Part shown: in pieces, positions 9,971 through 23,084 of the stretch
How positions within the stretch are numbered: the stretch's first letter is position 1
Layout: every line of letters begins with the position of its first letter
NCBI RefSeq assembly: GCF_048564905.1
Contig: NC_132992.1
Coordinates: forward strand, 20,408,501-20,472,500
DNA length: 64,000 nt
Direction: 5' to 3'
DNA from: Vicugna pacos
Taxonomy: Eukaryota; Chordata; Mammalia; Artiodactyla; Camelidae
Notes under the pieces: model-generated
Told to the model about the DNA's origin: nothing
Seen by the model: only the letters and a program-made list of their open reading frames with translations
Database searches by the model: none
Made by a program: the position numbers and the translations under genes

Positions 9971-11884
9971 GTCTCGTGATGCTTAGGAGTGAATGTGTTG
10001 GACCTGGTGGATTTGCTGTCTGTACATCGACGCCCCCAATTCTGGGGTGCGCGCCCGAACTCGGGACGCAGGCCGCCCGTCCTAGAACGTCAGCCAGCAC
10101 TCTCGCTTTTTGACAGCACTCTGGGACTTGCTGACCATGCCCCAGCTAGTTAGGAGCCTAGAATCTGCGGTTTTCAATCAGGGAAACTGAAGCTCAGGAA
10201 GGTTAACAGGACAGAGATTGAACAGTGCTGGGCATACTCAGAACTCGGGTTCACAATTGCAGCTTGGGAACAGCCTGTAGGTTTCTAGATTGTTTGGGCA
10301 AGAAAAATAGTCCAGGAACCTTTAGGCCTCTGAGGACGGCTCAGAGAACTGTCCAGAATGAAGGTGGACTTTTTGCTCCCTGAATCCGTTCGGGGGAAAG
10401 TTCCGTTTTGGAAAGCCCTGTGCCAAGAAAGTCAGCCCTGTATCTTACCGTTGTTGTTTAGGTAACTTTTGTTTCGTTGATTTGTGGGGAAACGCCCGCT
10501 GAGTATAAAAGCAGTAAGTGCTTAGAGCGTTAACGTTTACAGACCCCTTGAGGGACATCATTCTCTGCGAGTTACCACGCTAGAATGGTGGTGGGCACGA
10601 AGTGGGTATTCAATAAACTGCATGAAAGAAGGAACGAGTGAACGGACGAACGTTCGCACATGCGAGCGAATACGTGAATAAACTCTAGGAAGTAGAAATT
10701 GCCCCATTCATTTTTATGGACGAGAAAGCAAAGACTGAGAGACTCTGGCCTGATTCCGCTGTCATTCTTGGAATGACAGTTGGAAGATAAAGGGCTCTGC
10801 AGTTTTAGTGGGAATTTGAGTTGCATCTGCCTTGGGCCCAGCCAAAGATGTTAAACCTACGGACTCTAAGACCTTATAAATGTTAGAGAGACTCGTTAAG
10901 AAAACCTACACTCAAGAGATACCTTAAAAAAAAAAACACAGAAACAAACAAACAAAACCCACTGCTTTAAAAAAAAAAAAAGATGCTACCATCACATGGT
11001 GGCTAAGTCCACGGTCTTTTGAAAGGAACAGCCAGTAGAGGAAGTGAACCATGGAGGCGGGGAGGAGCAGAAATAATAGAAATCACCTTGGTTTGCAGTA
11101 AGGAAGTTGGATTGTGCTTCCCTAAAGAGCACAACAAATGTCATCTGGATTCCTTTTACATATTTTAGACAATTTAATAATCCCTATTGTGGGAGCTGCG
11201 TCTAAACTAGAGAAAGCAGATACTCTAAACAGGCTTCATGAAAGGAAATAATGCAGAGAGAGCCCCAAGAAGTTCCTAGCACATAGTGAGTGTTCTGTAA
11301 TGTTTAACAAGTGTACTATGATTACTGATGTTATTTACCTAGTTTTTCTATCAGCTGTGTCTGTAACTCTCTTGAAATGAAAGAATAATTGCTAGGCATA
11401 AAGTTATGAGTAAAAACACTCCTGCCTCTCCCTTTTGTTTGCTTGTGGTTAACTCATTTAAGGCTCTTCAGGCCTGGAATGTTGGTGTTGAATAGTTTTT
11501 CTGGTGCTCTAGGAATATAGGAAGAGACAGAGCTAGTGGTCACAGACAAACGCTATAGTACTAAAATTTTTTAAAGATAGGCTCTGACCTATTCACTTAG
11601 AAAATCAATTTTAAAAACACTTTAAAAAATAGTGAAGAAAGAAGTATATTTTTCAGTTTTTTGTGTTTGGGGAATTTCCGTATTTTTCCTGGATTTCCAT
11701 TTATGATGTGTCTTGAATAGTGAAGGTGAAAACGAGATATAAAAGAAAAGGAGATCACTGTTTGCCTAGTAGGGCAAACTGCTGGAAATCTACAAACATG
11801 GCAGTTTTAGTGTTATCTTCCAGTAGTGGGATGGGCAGATAGATTTTTTTTTTTTGCTTAATGATTTTTTACAATGAATGTTTA

Positions 11885-12558
11885 CTCAAAATATTTTCCA
11901 GAATGTGGAAGAAACTCAACTTCATACCCTCCTATCAAGAATGTAAAATGGTACAACTACTTTGGAAAAGTGTTTGAGAGGTTTTTTTAAAGTTAAATAT
12001 ACACTGGCCGTATGACTCAACCACTCCCCTCTAGCTCTAGCTATTTACCCAAGAGAAAAGAGAAAATGACAGTGTACAATTCTGTACAAAGACCTGTAGA
12101 CAATGTTCAAAGCAGGTTGATTGGTAGCAGCCAGAAACTAGAATCAACCCAAACTTCCATCAACAGGTAAATGAACACATTGTGGTAGCTATCCATTCAA
12201 TGGAATAATATCAACAATAAACAAGAAATTGACTATTGATACAATGACATGGATGAAATCATTAGGCTGAAAAAAAGAAGTGGGACAAAAAAGAGGGTAA
12301 GCTGTACAATTATTTTTATTTAAAACTCTAGAAATGGCAGACTAATTTATGTAACAGAAGCAGATGGTTGGTTTCCAGGCAGTGGAAGGTGCCAGGAGCA
12401 TAAAGAAACTTGGAGGGTGATGGATATGTCCGTTATCTTGAGTACAGTGATGGTTTCTCCAGTGTATACATGTAGTAGAACTTGTTAAGTTGCATACTTT
12501 AAATGTAGTTTATGGTGTGTCAATAATGTCTCAATAAAGCTCCTTTAAAAAAAATAAT
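11885..12558 (+). mobile_element. LINE-1 3' end, old
   Basis: Plus-strand sequence of the L1 ORF2 end and 3' UTR: 'atgtaaaatggtacaactac', 'ttccatcaacaggtaaatga', then 'gtgtcaataatgtctcaata' and a short A-rich tail near 12545. Many stops; inactive. Confidence 0.75.
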
Positions 12559-12565
12559 AACCTAA

Positions 12566-12702
12566 GGGGAGGGTATAGCTCAGCGGTAGAGTGCATGCTT
12601 AGCATGCACAAGATTCTGGGTTCCCTAGTACCTCCACTAAAATTTTTTAAAATAATTGATTAATTTAAAATACATAAACAAACCTAATTAACCCCCCCCA
12701 AA
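12566..12702 (+). mobile_element. Camelid tRNA-derived SINE
   Basis: Starts 'ggggagggtatagctcagcg', with the A-box region, then 'gcatgcttagcatgcacaag', a B-box-like 'tgggttccctagtacctcca', and the A/T-rich tail ending 'aacctaattaacccccccc'. The copy lies directly after a LINE-1 3' end. The tRNA-like part is too diverged, and followed by a SINE tail, to be a tRNA gene. Confidence 0.9.
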
Positions 12703-12974
12703 GAACAACAATAAACAAAAATACCTAAAAGCACAAGTACCTGTATCTTTATCAGGCAAAAGAAGAATGAAGTCCTTGAACAGAAAGATAAAGAAGGATA
12801 TTGAAGTGGGAGAAAATATGAAGACTTTAAAGCTCAGGTGATTTGGGTTCCACCTCAGTGGATCTCACGCAGCAATTTTCTGAGATGGGTTCATCAAACA
12901 GCTGGAAAATCCAGGTCCAGTGGAAAGAGAGAAACAAGCATGGGTAGGACATTTGTGCCAGAGCTCTTTGAAAT

Positions 12975-13095
12975 GTTATGCTATCAGCAACATCAGCAAC
13001 ACCTCGGAGCTCTTAGAAATGCAGACTCTTGGGCCCACGGCAGACCAGAGGCTGCACTCTAAACAACCCAGGTGATTTACATACATGTTAAAGTT
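12975..13095 (+). mobile_element. hAT-type MER5-like DNA transposon fragment
   Basis: Contains 'agcaacatcagcaacacctc', 'ttagaaatgcagactcttgg', 'cccaggtgatttacatacat' and 'gttaaagttt', the order found in short MER5-type non-autonomous hAT elements of placental mammals. Confidence 0.6.
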
Positions 13096-14429
13096 TGTGT
13101 AGCTACTGACCCAAATTATACTACAATCCAGAAGATAGGTCTTTCTTTTACAGATAAGGAGACAATTTCAGAGAGGTAAGGTACTTGTCCACATTTCTAC
13201 TGAGCTGAGATTGAGATGCTGGACATTTGATTTGAAAAGCCTTATAATGTCCACTAGAAAATCACTTCTGAGAAGAGGTTCATGGGAGGGGGTTCACTGG
13301 GTGGCTTGGATCAGGGCAAGAATTAAAAGCATTTGAGAAGGTGCAGGGAAGCAGGAACCAGCACCACCATGTGTAGTAGTATTCTTTTATAGTCATGTTT
13401 TTTTTTCTGCCCATAAAGTAATATATGCACATGATAGAAAACTGGAACAATCTAAAAACTATAAAGAAAAAAACTAAAACCATGGTGATCCTACAATCCA
13501 GGGAGAACTCTCATAAAATGGTTTAATTTGTGGAGTTTGAAGATGGTTGCTTGCTTAGAAGTCCATCTTGGTTGGATCTGTTTGGAGCCTGGAAATCCTC
13601 AGTCTTTTGTGTTAAATGCCATTAAATTCAGCCAGTATCAGTTGAGTGCAGGCTTTGTGGCAAATGTACTGTAAGGCCAAAGCAGAAGTAGATGCCAGAT
13701 GACCCACAAAGAGATTCCAAAGAGATTCCAATTCAGAGTTAAAAATCAGCCCAATAATTAATTAGTTACCACCTAAGTTGTTCATGCTAACTGACTTCTC
13801 AGATTTGTGCTGTTACATAACAGGCAACAGACCCAAAGGAAATGGGACAAAGAAGGGCTAGTTGTTTTGTTTCCTGATAGTTAATAAGTCAGACACCATG
13901 TAAAGGAAGAAAACACCCCACAAGATCCCAAGAAGGTAAGTACTGTTATCACTAACTGAGGGAGAATATGTGGAAAGACTAAAATTTGAGAGCATTGCAA
14001 TACCTGGTTGGTGGGGAATCTCTGCCTCACAGGCATGTGTGTAACTACCAGCCTTTTCCAATTGCTTTTATTGGGAAATTGTACAGACTTGGTATAAAAA
14101 CATCAAGTAGTACAGAACTTCAAAATCCTAATGTCTTTCCAGTCCTCTTCCCAGTAGTAACCATAGTGTTTCAACTACTTTAAAAAAAATTATGAGTCCA
14201 ATACTTGAATGTATGTCTGTAGTTAAAATGCAAAAATTAGAAGTCTACAGAGTAACAGTAAAGTTCCCCTCCTGTGTCTCCTCCCAGCTCACTCTTCTCC
14301 CCTGGGAAGCCATTGTTAAGCTTTCCTGTGTTTCCCTTCATGGGTATATATTGTATATAGTTTGGAAAGTGAAGAATTTTTAAATTATAGCCACAAAAAT
14401 TGTAATTGTCTGTCTAGAACTCAGCACCC
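13096..14429. other. Intergenic stretch with little recognisable content
   Basis: A MIR-like piece in reverse orientation may sit at about 13120-13260 ('cttttacagataaggagaca'). A T-rich, possibly LINE-derived part lies at about 14040-14390. I see no conserved reading frame or gene. Confidence 0.4.
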
Positions 14430-15150
14430 ACTAAAAGCGTAAAAGTAATTAGAGGTAGCAGCAGTCCTCAGCTTAGATGGAGAGAGGGATTAGGTAAATG
14501 CTGATACCAAGATTTCCTGACAGCATGGGGGCAACAGGACACTCTAGGAGCATAAGGATTGGGCACTGTCTTTGTGGAATACTACACCCAGTGACAAAGT
14601 TACTGGCACAGCCTTCCTTCATGGGTATTTTTCCCTCACAGGTCCTTGGGTCTGCATCTCAGAACCTACCTAAAACTACAGAATTCTAACTTTGATTTTC
14701 TGTCCTACCTTGGATTCTATGCAACACTATCAAAAATTGACTCTCCTTCAAATACCCTTTATCCCTTTTTGCAAGTTCCTCTAAGCCCCACCTTCCCAGT
14801 TTCCAGCTTGCTTTGCTGACGCTTGCCTCTGGCCAGTTAGAGTGTGTGGTCATTCTGGCTGTCCCCTGCTATGCTGAACCTGCATCAGATCCTTTCCTCT
14901 CTATTCTCTGGTGTCCTAGACCTTTCTAAACTCTTCTCCTTAAAGAGGCCTGTGAGGAGACCAGGAAGAATTGTTTAGTAAAGAATCAGAAATTTAAAAC
15001 AAAATAAACAACACGGAAATGTGAGGATAGATATATATATATATATATATAGGAGCCACCAAACACATAGCAGGGGCAGTCAAGGTTCAAAGGAGGTAAC
15101 CAGTAAATAGGTTAGTGAGTTTGTGATAATTTTTCCTTATTTCATTACTT
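14430..15150. repeat. Diverged non-coding duplicon, copy X2
   Basis: Collinear with X1 at 690-1420 (see that entry). The shared block includes a polypyrimidine stretch ending 'cacag' followed by 'gtccttgggtc', which in X1 also reads 'ttccttgtag' followed by the same word. A (TA)n microsatellite at about 15029-15051 is specific to this copy. Confidence 0.5.
15029..15051. repeat. (TA)n microsatellite
   Basis: About ten TA units in a row; absent from the paralogous X1 segment. Confidence 0.9.
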
Positions 15151-15556
15151 TTTATCATTGTTGTTATTGTTTTAGCTGTAGATCAACTTGCCACAAGTGA
15201 GTCTGCTTATCATTTGTCAAATTAGCCAAAAATCTACTTACCTAATGACCAATGACAGCAAAATGTGAGGTGGGACTTCCCCCTTTGCCCATCCTATGCC
15301 CTGAGGGTGTGAGTGGGTGAGGTGGGCTCCACCATCTCCTCTCAGAAGCCAGGACATGACAGGTGGAAGGTGGCTCAAAGAGCATTCATTCAGCATTTAC
15401 TGGCAACAAGGGAGTTTCCACAAATTGCGGGTCAGTCTGTACATGTTTACTGAACTTGCTTATTTCCATTTCATAATATATCATAGATATTTTCCATGTC
15501 CTTATAGACAAACTGCCTACTTATCATTAACAATATTAGACTTCTCTCCATATCAT

Positions 15557-16030
15557 ACCTTGTAGTAGGGAGAATAATGCCTCTCCCCACCCAGAAAAGA
15601 TGTTCATAGCCTATTCCCTAGAACCTATGAATATATAACCTTACATGGCCTAAAGAACTTTGCAGGTGTGATTAAGGTTAAGGACCTTGAGATCCAGAGT
15701 TTATCAGAGATGACTGGTGTCAGCCCAGTGTAACCACATAGATCCTTAAAAGCAGAGAAATTTCCTTGACAGAGGTCACAGAGATGCAGTGTGCTGGCTT
15801 TGAAGATGAAGAAGGGGCCATGAGTCAAGGAATGTGGGCAACTTCTAAAGCTGGAAAAGGCAATGATATAAATTTCCCCATAGTCTCCAGAAAGGAAAGC
15901 AGCCCTGCCTTAATTTTAAGCCCAAGAGACTTGTGTTGAACTTCTGACCTTCAGAACTGTAGGATGATAAATTGTATTGTTCTAAATCATTAGGTTTGCG
16001 GTAATTTGTAACAGCAGCAAGAAAAAAATC
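15557..16030 (+). mobile_element. Solitary LTR of an ERVL-MaLR (MLT1-like) fossil
   Basis: The block reads like a MaLR-type LTR: an early 'gtgattaaggttaaggacct', a middle 'gccatgagtcaaggaatgtg', 'cagaactgtaggatgataaa', and a terminal 'ggtaatttgtaacagcagca'. No internal region flanks it, so it is a solitary LTR fossil. The degree of decay fits insertion early in placental evolution. The subfamily is uncertain. Confidence 0.65.
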
Positions 16031-17644
16031 CCATTTGTGCTGTTCCAGAATCATATACATTTGGGCCCTGGTTGCTAGGAGCCTAGCTCATTATAAATGT
16101 TTGCCTTTTCATTGTTGACTTTACCTGTTGGTTAACCCATATCTCGCCACACAGCATATTTTGTGCGCTCTCATGTGTGAGGCAGAATTATTATCAGCTC
16201 AAAAGCCTAGGGGATAGGTGTTTTGCTGAAGCCTGACTTGGTCAGGAGCCTTGGTCCTTCCCCTCCTGTCACTGCTCCAGGTGTGCTAGGCCAGCCCCAG
16301 TGACATGGGCGTAGCTGGCACTGCCATTTCTGAACTATTTCTCCGATACCATGGACCCAATGGGCCAAACCATTCCTGCTCTACTTGCCAATGCCAGTGT
16401 TGAACAGGGAATGAGGGTAAGAAGAGGAACCCTTTACTCCCGAAGACAAAGGTGCCCCAAAACTTTGGCTTCTTTCTTCTTAGCCTGGCCCAGCCTATCC
16501 ATTAGTGCTCACAGCAATCAGTCAGGTTCAAAAAACCTCTACTGTCTTCTTGCTAGATGCTGGTCATGGGGCTGGTCTGGGGAAAATTCTTTCCTCATGG
16601 AGACAGGCCTATATACCTCTAACAGATTATGATTACAAGAAAGCAACCTATTTCCAGGAAAGAGCCTGTAAAGGACTTTGGTGCCAAGAAAAAGAATGTG
16701 GACTTTTAACCTTTAGACTATGATGCTGATGCTAGCAGAGCTAGGGTTTTGTTTTTGTTTTTTCCTTGTGGTTTTCTTTTGGGAATTTTTTGTTTGGTAT
16801 TTTAAGAAGCTTTTCCATTTAGCTTAATTTTTTTCTTATTATAAAATTCATACCAATTATGAAAAGTTCACACAATATAGGTAAGAATAAAGATAAAAAT
16901 TTAAATTGCCTATTATCCTACCAACCAAAAATAACCACTGCTAATGAACTGATGTTTGTTCACAGACTTTGTCTATTCATGTACAAATATAAATATGGAT
17001 GTAAATATTTTAAAAGATGTAATCATTCCCAAATGTTTCTTTGCAAACAGCTTTTGTTGTTGTTGAGGGGGTAGGTAATTAGACAAATAGTTTTTTATTT
17101 AATGAGGTGTCATAGGCAGTATATTTCTATGATAAAAGATCTGTGTAGTTTTTCATACTTCATAATATTTCATTATATGAATATTTCATACTTTTACCCA
17201 ATCCAGTACTGGAGACATTTCCACTTTTCCTCTATTATACTTCATCCTACTCACCGTGAAAATGCCGTCTGAAGTATTTATACCAGGTTACACTCCACCA
17301 CTAAATAAGAGAGGGTGTTCATCTCCCCCCACCCTCCCCCAAGCTGGTTATTATCATGGAAAAATTTTATCTCCTTGTTTTAATTTGTATTTTTAAAGGC
17401 AGTTATGTTGAGCAGTTTTTCATGTTTACTTTTGTTATCTGTGCTTCTTGTTCTGTGAATTTCCTGTTCATAGTCTGTCAGCCAAAGTCTGTAGTCACTG
17501 GGGACAGAACACAGCCTGATGTAGCAGAGGAGTTTATTTTTAAAATATTGCTATGCAAAATGTTATCAACTGCTAAGTGAAGGATACATGGAAGTTAATT
17601 TTATCATTCTCTCAACTTCGTATAGGATTAAAAATTTTCAAAAT
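16031..17644. other. Intergenic stretch; LINE-like sequence only
   Basis: 16031-16740 shows no recognisable gene or repeat. 16790-17300 is A/T rich and reads like very old LINE-1 3' sequence ('ccaggttacactccaccact' near 17285). No conserved reading frame was found. Confidence 0.35.
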
Positions 17645-17758
17645 GGGGGGGAGGGTATAGCTCAGTGGTAGAGCACATGCCTAGCCTGCACGAGATCATG
17701 GGTTCCATCCCATTACGTCAGTTAAGTAAAAACTAAAAATAATAAATAAATGAATAAT
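17645..17758 (+). mobile_element. Camelid tRNA-derived SINE
   Basis: 'gagggtatagctcagtggta' followed by 'gagcacatgcctagcctgca' and 'gatcatgggttccatcccat', then an A-rich tail with 'aaataaatgaataa'. Same family as the copies at 12566 and 54081. Confidence 0.92.
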
Positions 17759-17761
17759 ACT

Positions 17762-18110
17762 CATATGTAGAATCTTAAAAAAAAGACAAATGAACTTATT
17801 TACAAAACAGAAACAGACTCACAGACACAGACTATAAACTTATGGTTATGGGGAGCAGGGAGGAGGTACAAAGGGGTAAATTGGAAGTTCGAGATTTGCA
17901 GATACTAATATATATATATAGGAGATAAACAAGTTCATGTTGTACAGCACATTGAACTATATTCAATATATTGTAGTAACTTATGGTGAAGAAGAATATG
18001 AAAACAAATATATGTATGTTCATATATAACTGAAGCATTAAGCTGTACACCAGAAATTGATACAACATTGTAAACTGACTATACTTCAATAAATATATGT
18101 ATATATATAA
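17762..18110 (+). mobile_element. LINE-1 3' UTR, artiodactyl type
   Basis: Contains 'acaaatgaacttatttacaa', 'aacagaaacagactcacaga' and 'taaactgactatacttcaat' followed by 'aaata' repeats. This is the plus-strand 3' end of a cetartiodactyl L1. It ends directly before the PATL2 remnant. Confidence 0.8.
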
Positions 18111-18117
18111 AACAAGA

Positions 18118-19190
<1,073 letters not shown>

Positions 19191-20057
19191 TGACCATTTG
19201 CTTTGGTGATTGTGAACAATAACCGTCTAGAGTTGGATTAAGTGCTGTTTCCCTTTTCTTTTACCTGCTTGTGTGATGTTAACAGAATCAAATTTACCAA
19301 CTGTAAACCTGTGACCATTGAGTTTGATATAATATCCTTTTGTTTTATAGGTATTTCCTTATTATCTCTGAGAATTCTGTCATTTCATAGTAACACATCG
19401 TTATTGTTCATCAACAAATATATCCTCCTACATGTTATATTTCCTGAAAGAGATGCTGAGATTAGGTTACTCAACTGTTTCACATTACCCTTGCCTGCAC
19501 AGGCAGTGGACAGGATTATTGACACGCAGCTCTGCAGAGGAATTCTTTTTGTGCTGAGTAGTGTAGGCAGGATCTGTGTCCTTGGATGTAAAGACGTTGA
19601 TTGAGAGGGAGGAGAATACCAAAAAGATGAGACTTTTTAGGCTTCTAGCTATAATGACTGGAGTATAGGCAGAATGGCCAGTTTTTCAGTAAAACTTTCA
19701 GGGAAAAATATATTCATGAACTTAATCAGCTATTTTCCTACATGTACGTATCTACCATGTGTTAGACTTGCTTCTTATGTGGCACAGGGTGACTGCCTTA
19801 GGGATCACTTTTCTCTTAAAGGACTTTGACAATGTATTTAACCTAATTTTGTCCAACTGAGAAGATTTCATCAGGTGTTTCCCTTGGAGGGCCCACACTT
19901 GTGGCTTTCTAAGTAAAAACTGAGTGCTCTTTGTGTTCCTTTTTGACTTAGAGCTTCTACTTACTTCTGACTTTTTTTTATGTTTGAGAGGAATAGGTGT
20001 GTATGTGAGTGTGCACACAAAAATACAGCAGCCTGTTCATCGCAACTTGCTTATTTT

Positions 20058-20200
20058 CTGTTGTTTTGTTTTGCTTTTTCGGAGTGGAGAGGAAGTAATT
20101 AGGTTCATTCATTTATTTACTTTATTTTAGTGGAGGTACTGGGGATTGAACCCAAGACCTCATGCATGCACTCTTCCACTAAGCTATATCCTCCACCCCA
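20058..20200 (-). mobile_element. Camelid tRNA-derived SINE in the SPG11 remnant
   Basis: Minus-strand SINE: tail 'gtaattaggttcattcattt', body 'gtggaggtactggggattga', and head 'aagctatatcctccacccc'. Flanking words 'acttgctta' (20044) and 'attgcttg' (20203) look like a target-site duplication. The paralogous SPG11 intron position near 55465-55485 is empty, so the insertion is younger than the duplication. Confidence 0.92.
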
Positions 20201-20989
20201 AAATTGCTTGTTTAAAAAATAAAGCAGTCTACATTTATGACTTTCAGTTTTTAGGGCCATTGCAAACCATTATTACTTTTGGTTCTAACTTAATATAAAT
20301 GAAATAAACAAATCCTTGAGTAATTGGGATGCACTTTGTTGGGTTTATTGCTTATTATTTGGATCACAAAAAAAAAAACGGTTAATTTCATCTTCACATA
20401 TGAGCCAGAACTTATTCCTGTAATTTTTTCCTTTGTTTTAAATGTCCTTTTCACCTTTTTTTTTTTAAGCAGGGTACATAACACATTTTCAGATTGTGTG
20501 CTTGTGTATCAGTGGGCCATGTTTGCTGACTAAAGCATACCCTGTATGTGTAGAGTTACCTCCTAGTCATCTTACTTGGAAAACAATTTGACAGGTCAGA
20601 AGGGAGAAAAGACTACTCAGCTACTCTGATCCTTGAGTGTAGGATAGCTCTGGTTGTTTTGGCAACCCCTCAGGAGAACTCTGAGGAGAGCAGCAGGCAC
20701 ATTCCTTTGAACAAATTTCATTGAACTGAGCCCCTGTAACATCAGCCAATGAAGAGATTCTGTTCTGTTCTGGGCAGTGAATTTAGGGATCTGTCCTGTC
20801 CAACTAAATAAAGTGATCTCTATTTGTTGATTATTTTAAATGAATGCTCGTTGATTAGTATAACTTGTCTGGAGTTGACTGCATGTTTTATTTTCTAAGT
20901 GTGCTCTGAAATATAAAAATGTTTTTATCTTTCCTGCCTCCTGACCCTGGTTATTCTTTCCCTGGATACAGAATGACAGCACCCCCTTT

Positions 20990-21240
20990 TCATTTTATCA
21001 AATCCTGTTCATCCTTTGAGATCTATCTCTTTCATGAAGCCTTTCCTTATTAAATCTCTTCTAGTTGTAAATTTATACTTATCTTTATTTTCCTCCTCTT
21101 TGAACTTGTGTAGCACTTCTGCTTTGCACTACAGTTTAGCACTTAATTGTATAGTCTTGTATTATTTCTCTAATTTTTGTGTGTGTTTCCTGCAGAATCT
21201 GTAAGCCCCATGCAAGTTCCTCGTGGTTTGTTTGTTCAGT
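20990..21240 (+). mobile_element. LINE-2-like 3' end in the SPG11 remnant
   Basis: 'catcctttgagatctatctc', 'tttcatgaagcctttcctta' and 'gtagcacttctgctttgcac' follow the order of a LINE-2 3' end. The paralogue is at about 56255-56500 in the SPG11 gene, so it predates the duplication. Confidence 0.5.
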
Positions 21241-22194
21241 TTACCATTGTGAGTTTTCCTTCCAATTCGACTTCCCAGTCTATTCCCACAGTCATACCCT
21301 GGGCTTTGTCATTACATGAAACTGCTCCTCTCCTGAATCACTATTCTACACAACCCACTCTGACCACAGTTTGCTTACTCAAGTACCCACACTTCTGTCA
21401 TCTAAACTTAGTGGAATTTCCAATTTCTTGACTTTACAAGTGAAGAGAGGGGTCCCTTCTTTCTTCACGTCCCTCCTTTTGCAGCATAGATGCTGTGACA
21501 CATCATTTTAGTCACTTTCTTGAATGCACTCTAACTCCTGCAGATTAGTTCCTGTCATAATCCTAAAACCTACGTCCTAATAACTTATTAAAGTCAACTT
21601 TTGTTTTTCTTATAGAAAATGGACTGTGTCTGATTTTGTTTGGTCTGACCCAAGAGGAGTTTTTAAATCGACTGATGATCCATGGAAGCGCCAGCACTGT
21701 GGACTCTCTTTGCCATCTGAATGGTTGGGGGCGGTGCTCCATCCCCATACACGCCCTAGAGGTAACAGAGTTAAATGTCTGGAGAATTCTGCTTGATAAT
21801 CCCTCTGTCCTATACTCTGACTACAGATTATTGTAGTCGGTACAATTGGGAGAATTTATTTAACCTTGCACCAAAAGACCATCCATTTGCTTACTGTTGG
21901 CTATTTCATTACCCGAATCCTGCTTAGCAGTTTACCGTTTTTGACATTAAAAGAAATAAGGTTACAATAACTACTATTTAAAAAAGAGAAAGTTACAAGC
22001 ACTGAGGCAACAATAAGCTGAGGAGAAGAAATGATGTGGAAACAAGCTGTGGGAACCTGAAACAGGAATGATCCCTTATTCCCACTTTGCAGTCCCCACA
22101 CTTCTAATCCAGCTGTAGTAGTGTCAGAATGGAATTTATATAGCATTTTATAGTTTACAGATATGCATTATCTAAATTGTGCTAAAATAACCAC

Positions 22195-22575
22195 TTGAGA
22201 GTTCTTTATACATTCTGGATACGACCCTTACGAGGAACATAATTTGCAAGTATTTTCTCCTGTTCTATGGGTTGCCTTTTCACCTTCTCCATGGTGACCT
22301 TTGAAATACAAAAGTTTTTAATTTTGATTTAGTTGGTTTCCTCTCTTTTTCTTTTTGGTTACTTGTGCTTATGGTGTCCTAGCTAAGAAACTGTGCCTAT
22401 TCTGAGGTCACGAAGATTTACTTTTACAAGGGTTTTATAGTTTTAGCTCTTACATTTAGGTCATTGATGCACTCTGATTAATTTTTGTGTATGATAAATG
22501 GAAGGGACCCAACCTCATTCTTTTGCATGTGGATATTCAGTTGTTCTAGCACCACTTGTTGGAAAACTTATCTTT
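22195..22575 (-). mobile_element. LINE-1 ORF2 fragment (minus)
   Basis: Plus-strand words such as 'ttttctcctgttctatgggt', 'gggttttatagttttagctc' and 'ttctagcaccacttgttgga' are the complement of L1 ORF2 endonuclease/RT linker sequence. Old and broken. Confidence 0.7.
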
Positions 22576-22734
22576 ATATACTAAAGAATATCATTTTAGA
22601 AAATGTAGTAATAGGGAAAGAAAGAAAATTTATCACTCATAAATCTATTACCCAAAGTGATATTGTTTACTCTTAGGGTTATTTCCTTATAGTTGTTTTT
22701 CCCTTTTTATCAATGTTAATAATCAGGTATTACT

Positions 22735-22885
22735 AATATTCTTATCCATTTTATAGGTAAATATTATTTCTATTTTATAGATGAGGAAACAGAGAGAGGT
22801 TAGGAATTTTATTCTAATTTAGCTATACTTGGGCAGTATGTGGTAGCACTAGATGTTTGAACCCAGGCAGTGTTACTACATAGCC
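22735..22885 (-). mobile_element. MIR SINE
   Basis: 'atttctattttatagatgag' followed by 'gaaacagagagaggtta' and, near the end, 'tttgaacccaggcagtg': the reverse-orientation MIR core. Confidence 0.7.
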
Positions 22886-22899
22886 TGTGCCTTACACAA

Positions 22900-22937
22900 T
22901 GTGTGTGTGTGTGTGTGTGTGTCTGTCTGTCTGTCTA
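22900..22937. repeat. (GT)n-(CTGT)n microsatellite
   Basis: About eleven GT units run into four CTGT-type units. Confidence 0.95.
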
Positions 22938-23084
22938 TGTAGTGAGTTTAATTAAGCTTGTGTGGAATATACAGCATTTTCTGGCCTTAGTCTCCCCCAT
23001 ATACAAATGATGAATATGTATGATTTAAGTGATAACAACAACAATGATAAAACACATACCCTTATTCCCACCATCCAGGCAAGA

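Larger units (their letters stand above)
4311..11450. repeat. Segmental duplication, B2M unit copy 1
   Basis: This 7.1 kb stretch is collinear with 25872-32880 and carries B2M copy 1 and its upstream flank. Similarity stops abruptly on the left at the B2M poly(A) region and fades on the right near 11450. Most of it is about 75-85 percent identical by eye, with islands close to 100 percent at 5128-7840, about 8693-8855 and 9722-9940. The direct orientation of both copies indicates tandem duplication. Confidence 0.93.
19195..21840 (+). pseudogene. SPG11: SPG11 remnant (exons 3 and 7 with introns)
   Basis: Duplicated, internally deleted piece of SPG11 following the PATL2 remnant. 19205-19735 matches 52610-53140, then the match jumps to about 55205 (19780 onward) and continues to about 60380 (near 21550), lacking the L1 of the gene. 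An exon-3 copy lies at 19351-19575 (225 bp, same length and frame as the gene, GT/AG ends). An exon-7 copy lies at 21616-21761 (146 bp, starting ENGLCLILFGLTQEEFLNRL), whose counterpart in the gene is beyond the right edge. Exons 1, 2, 4, 5 and 6 are missing, so no spatacsin can be made. The right limit is uncertain. Confidence 0.92.

Noticed and set aside
12566-12640. tRNA-like sequence with A and B boxes, also at 17645, 20058, 47270, 51394 and 54081
   Set aside because: No acceptor stem or anticodon arm folds consistently; each has the SINE body and A-rich tail, so these are tRNA-derived SINEs, not tRNA genes.
22900-22937. Regular repeat spacing considered as a CRISPR-like array
   Set aside because: It is a simple dinucleotide/tetranucleotide microsatellite in vertebrate DNA, with no spacers.
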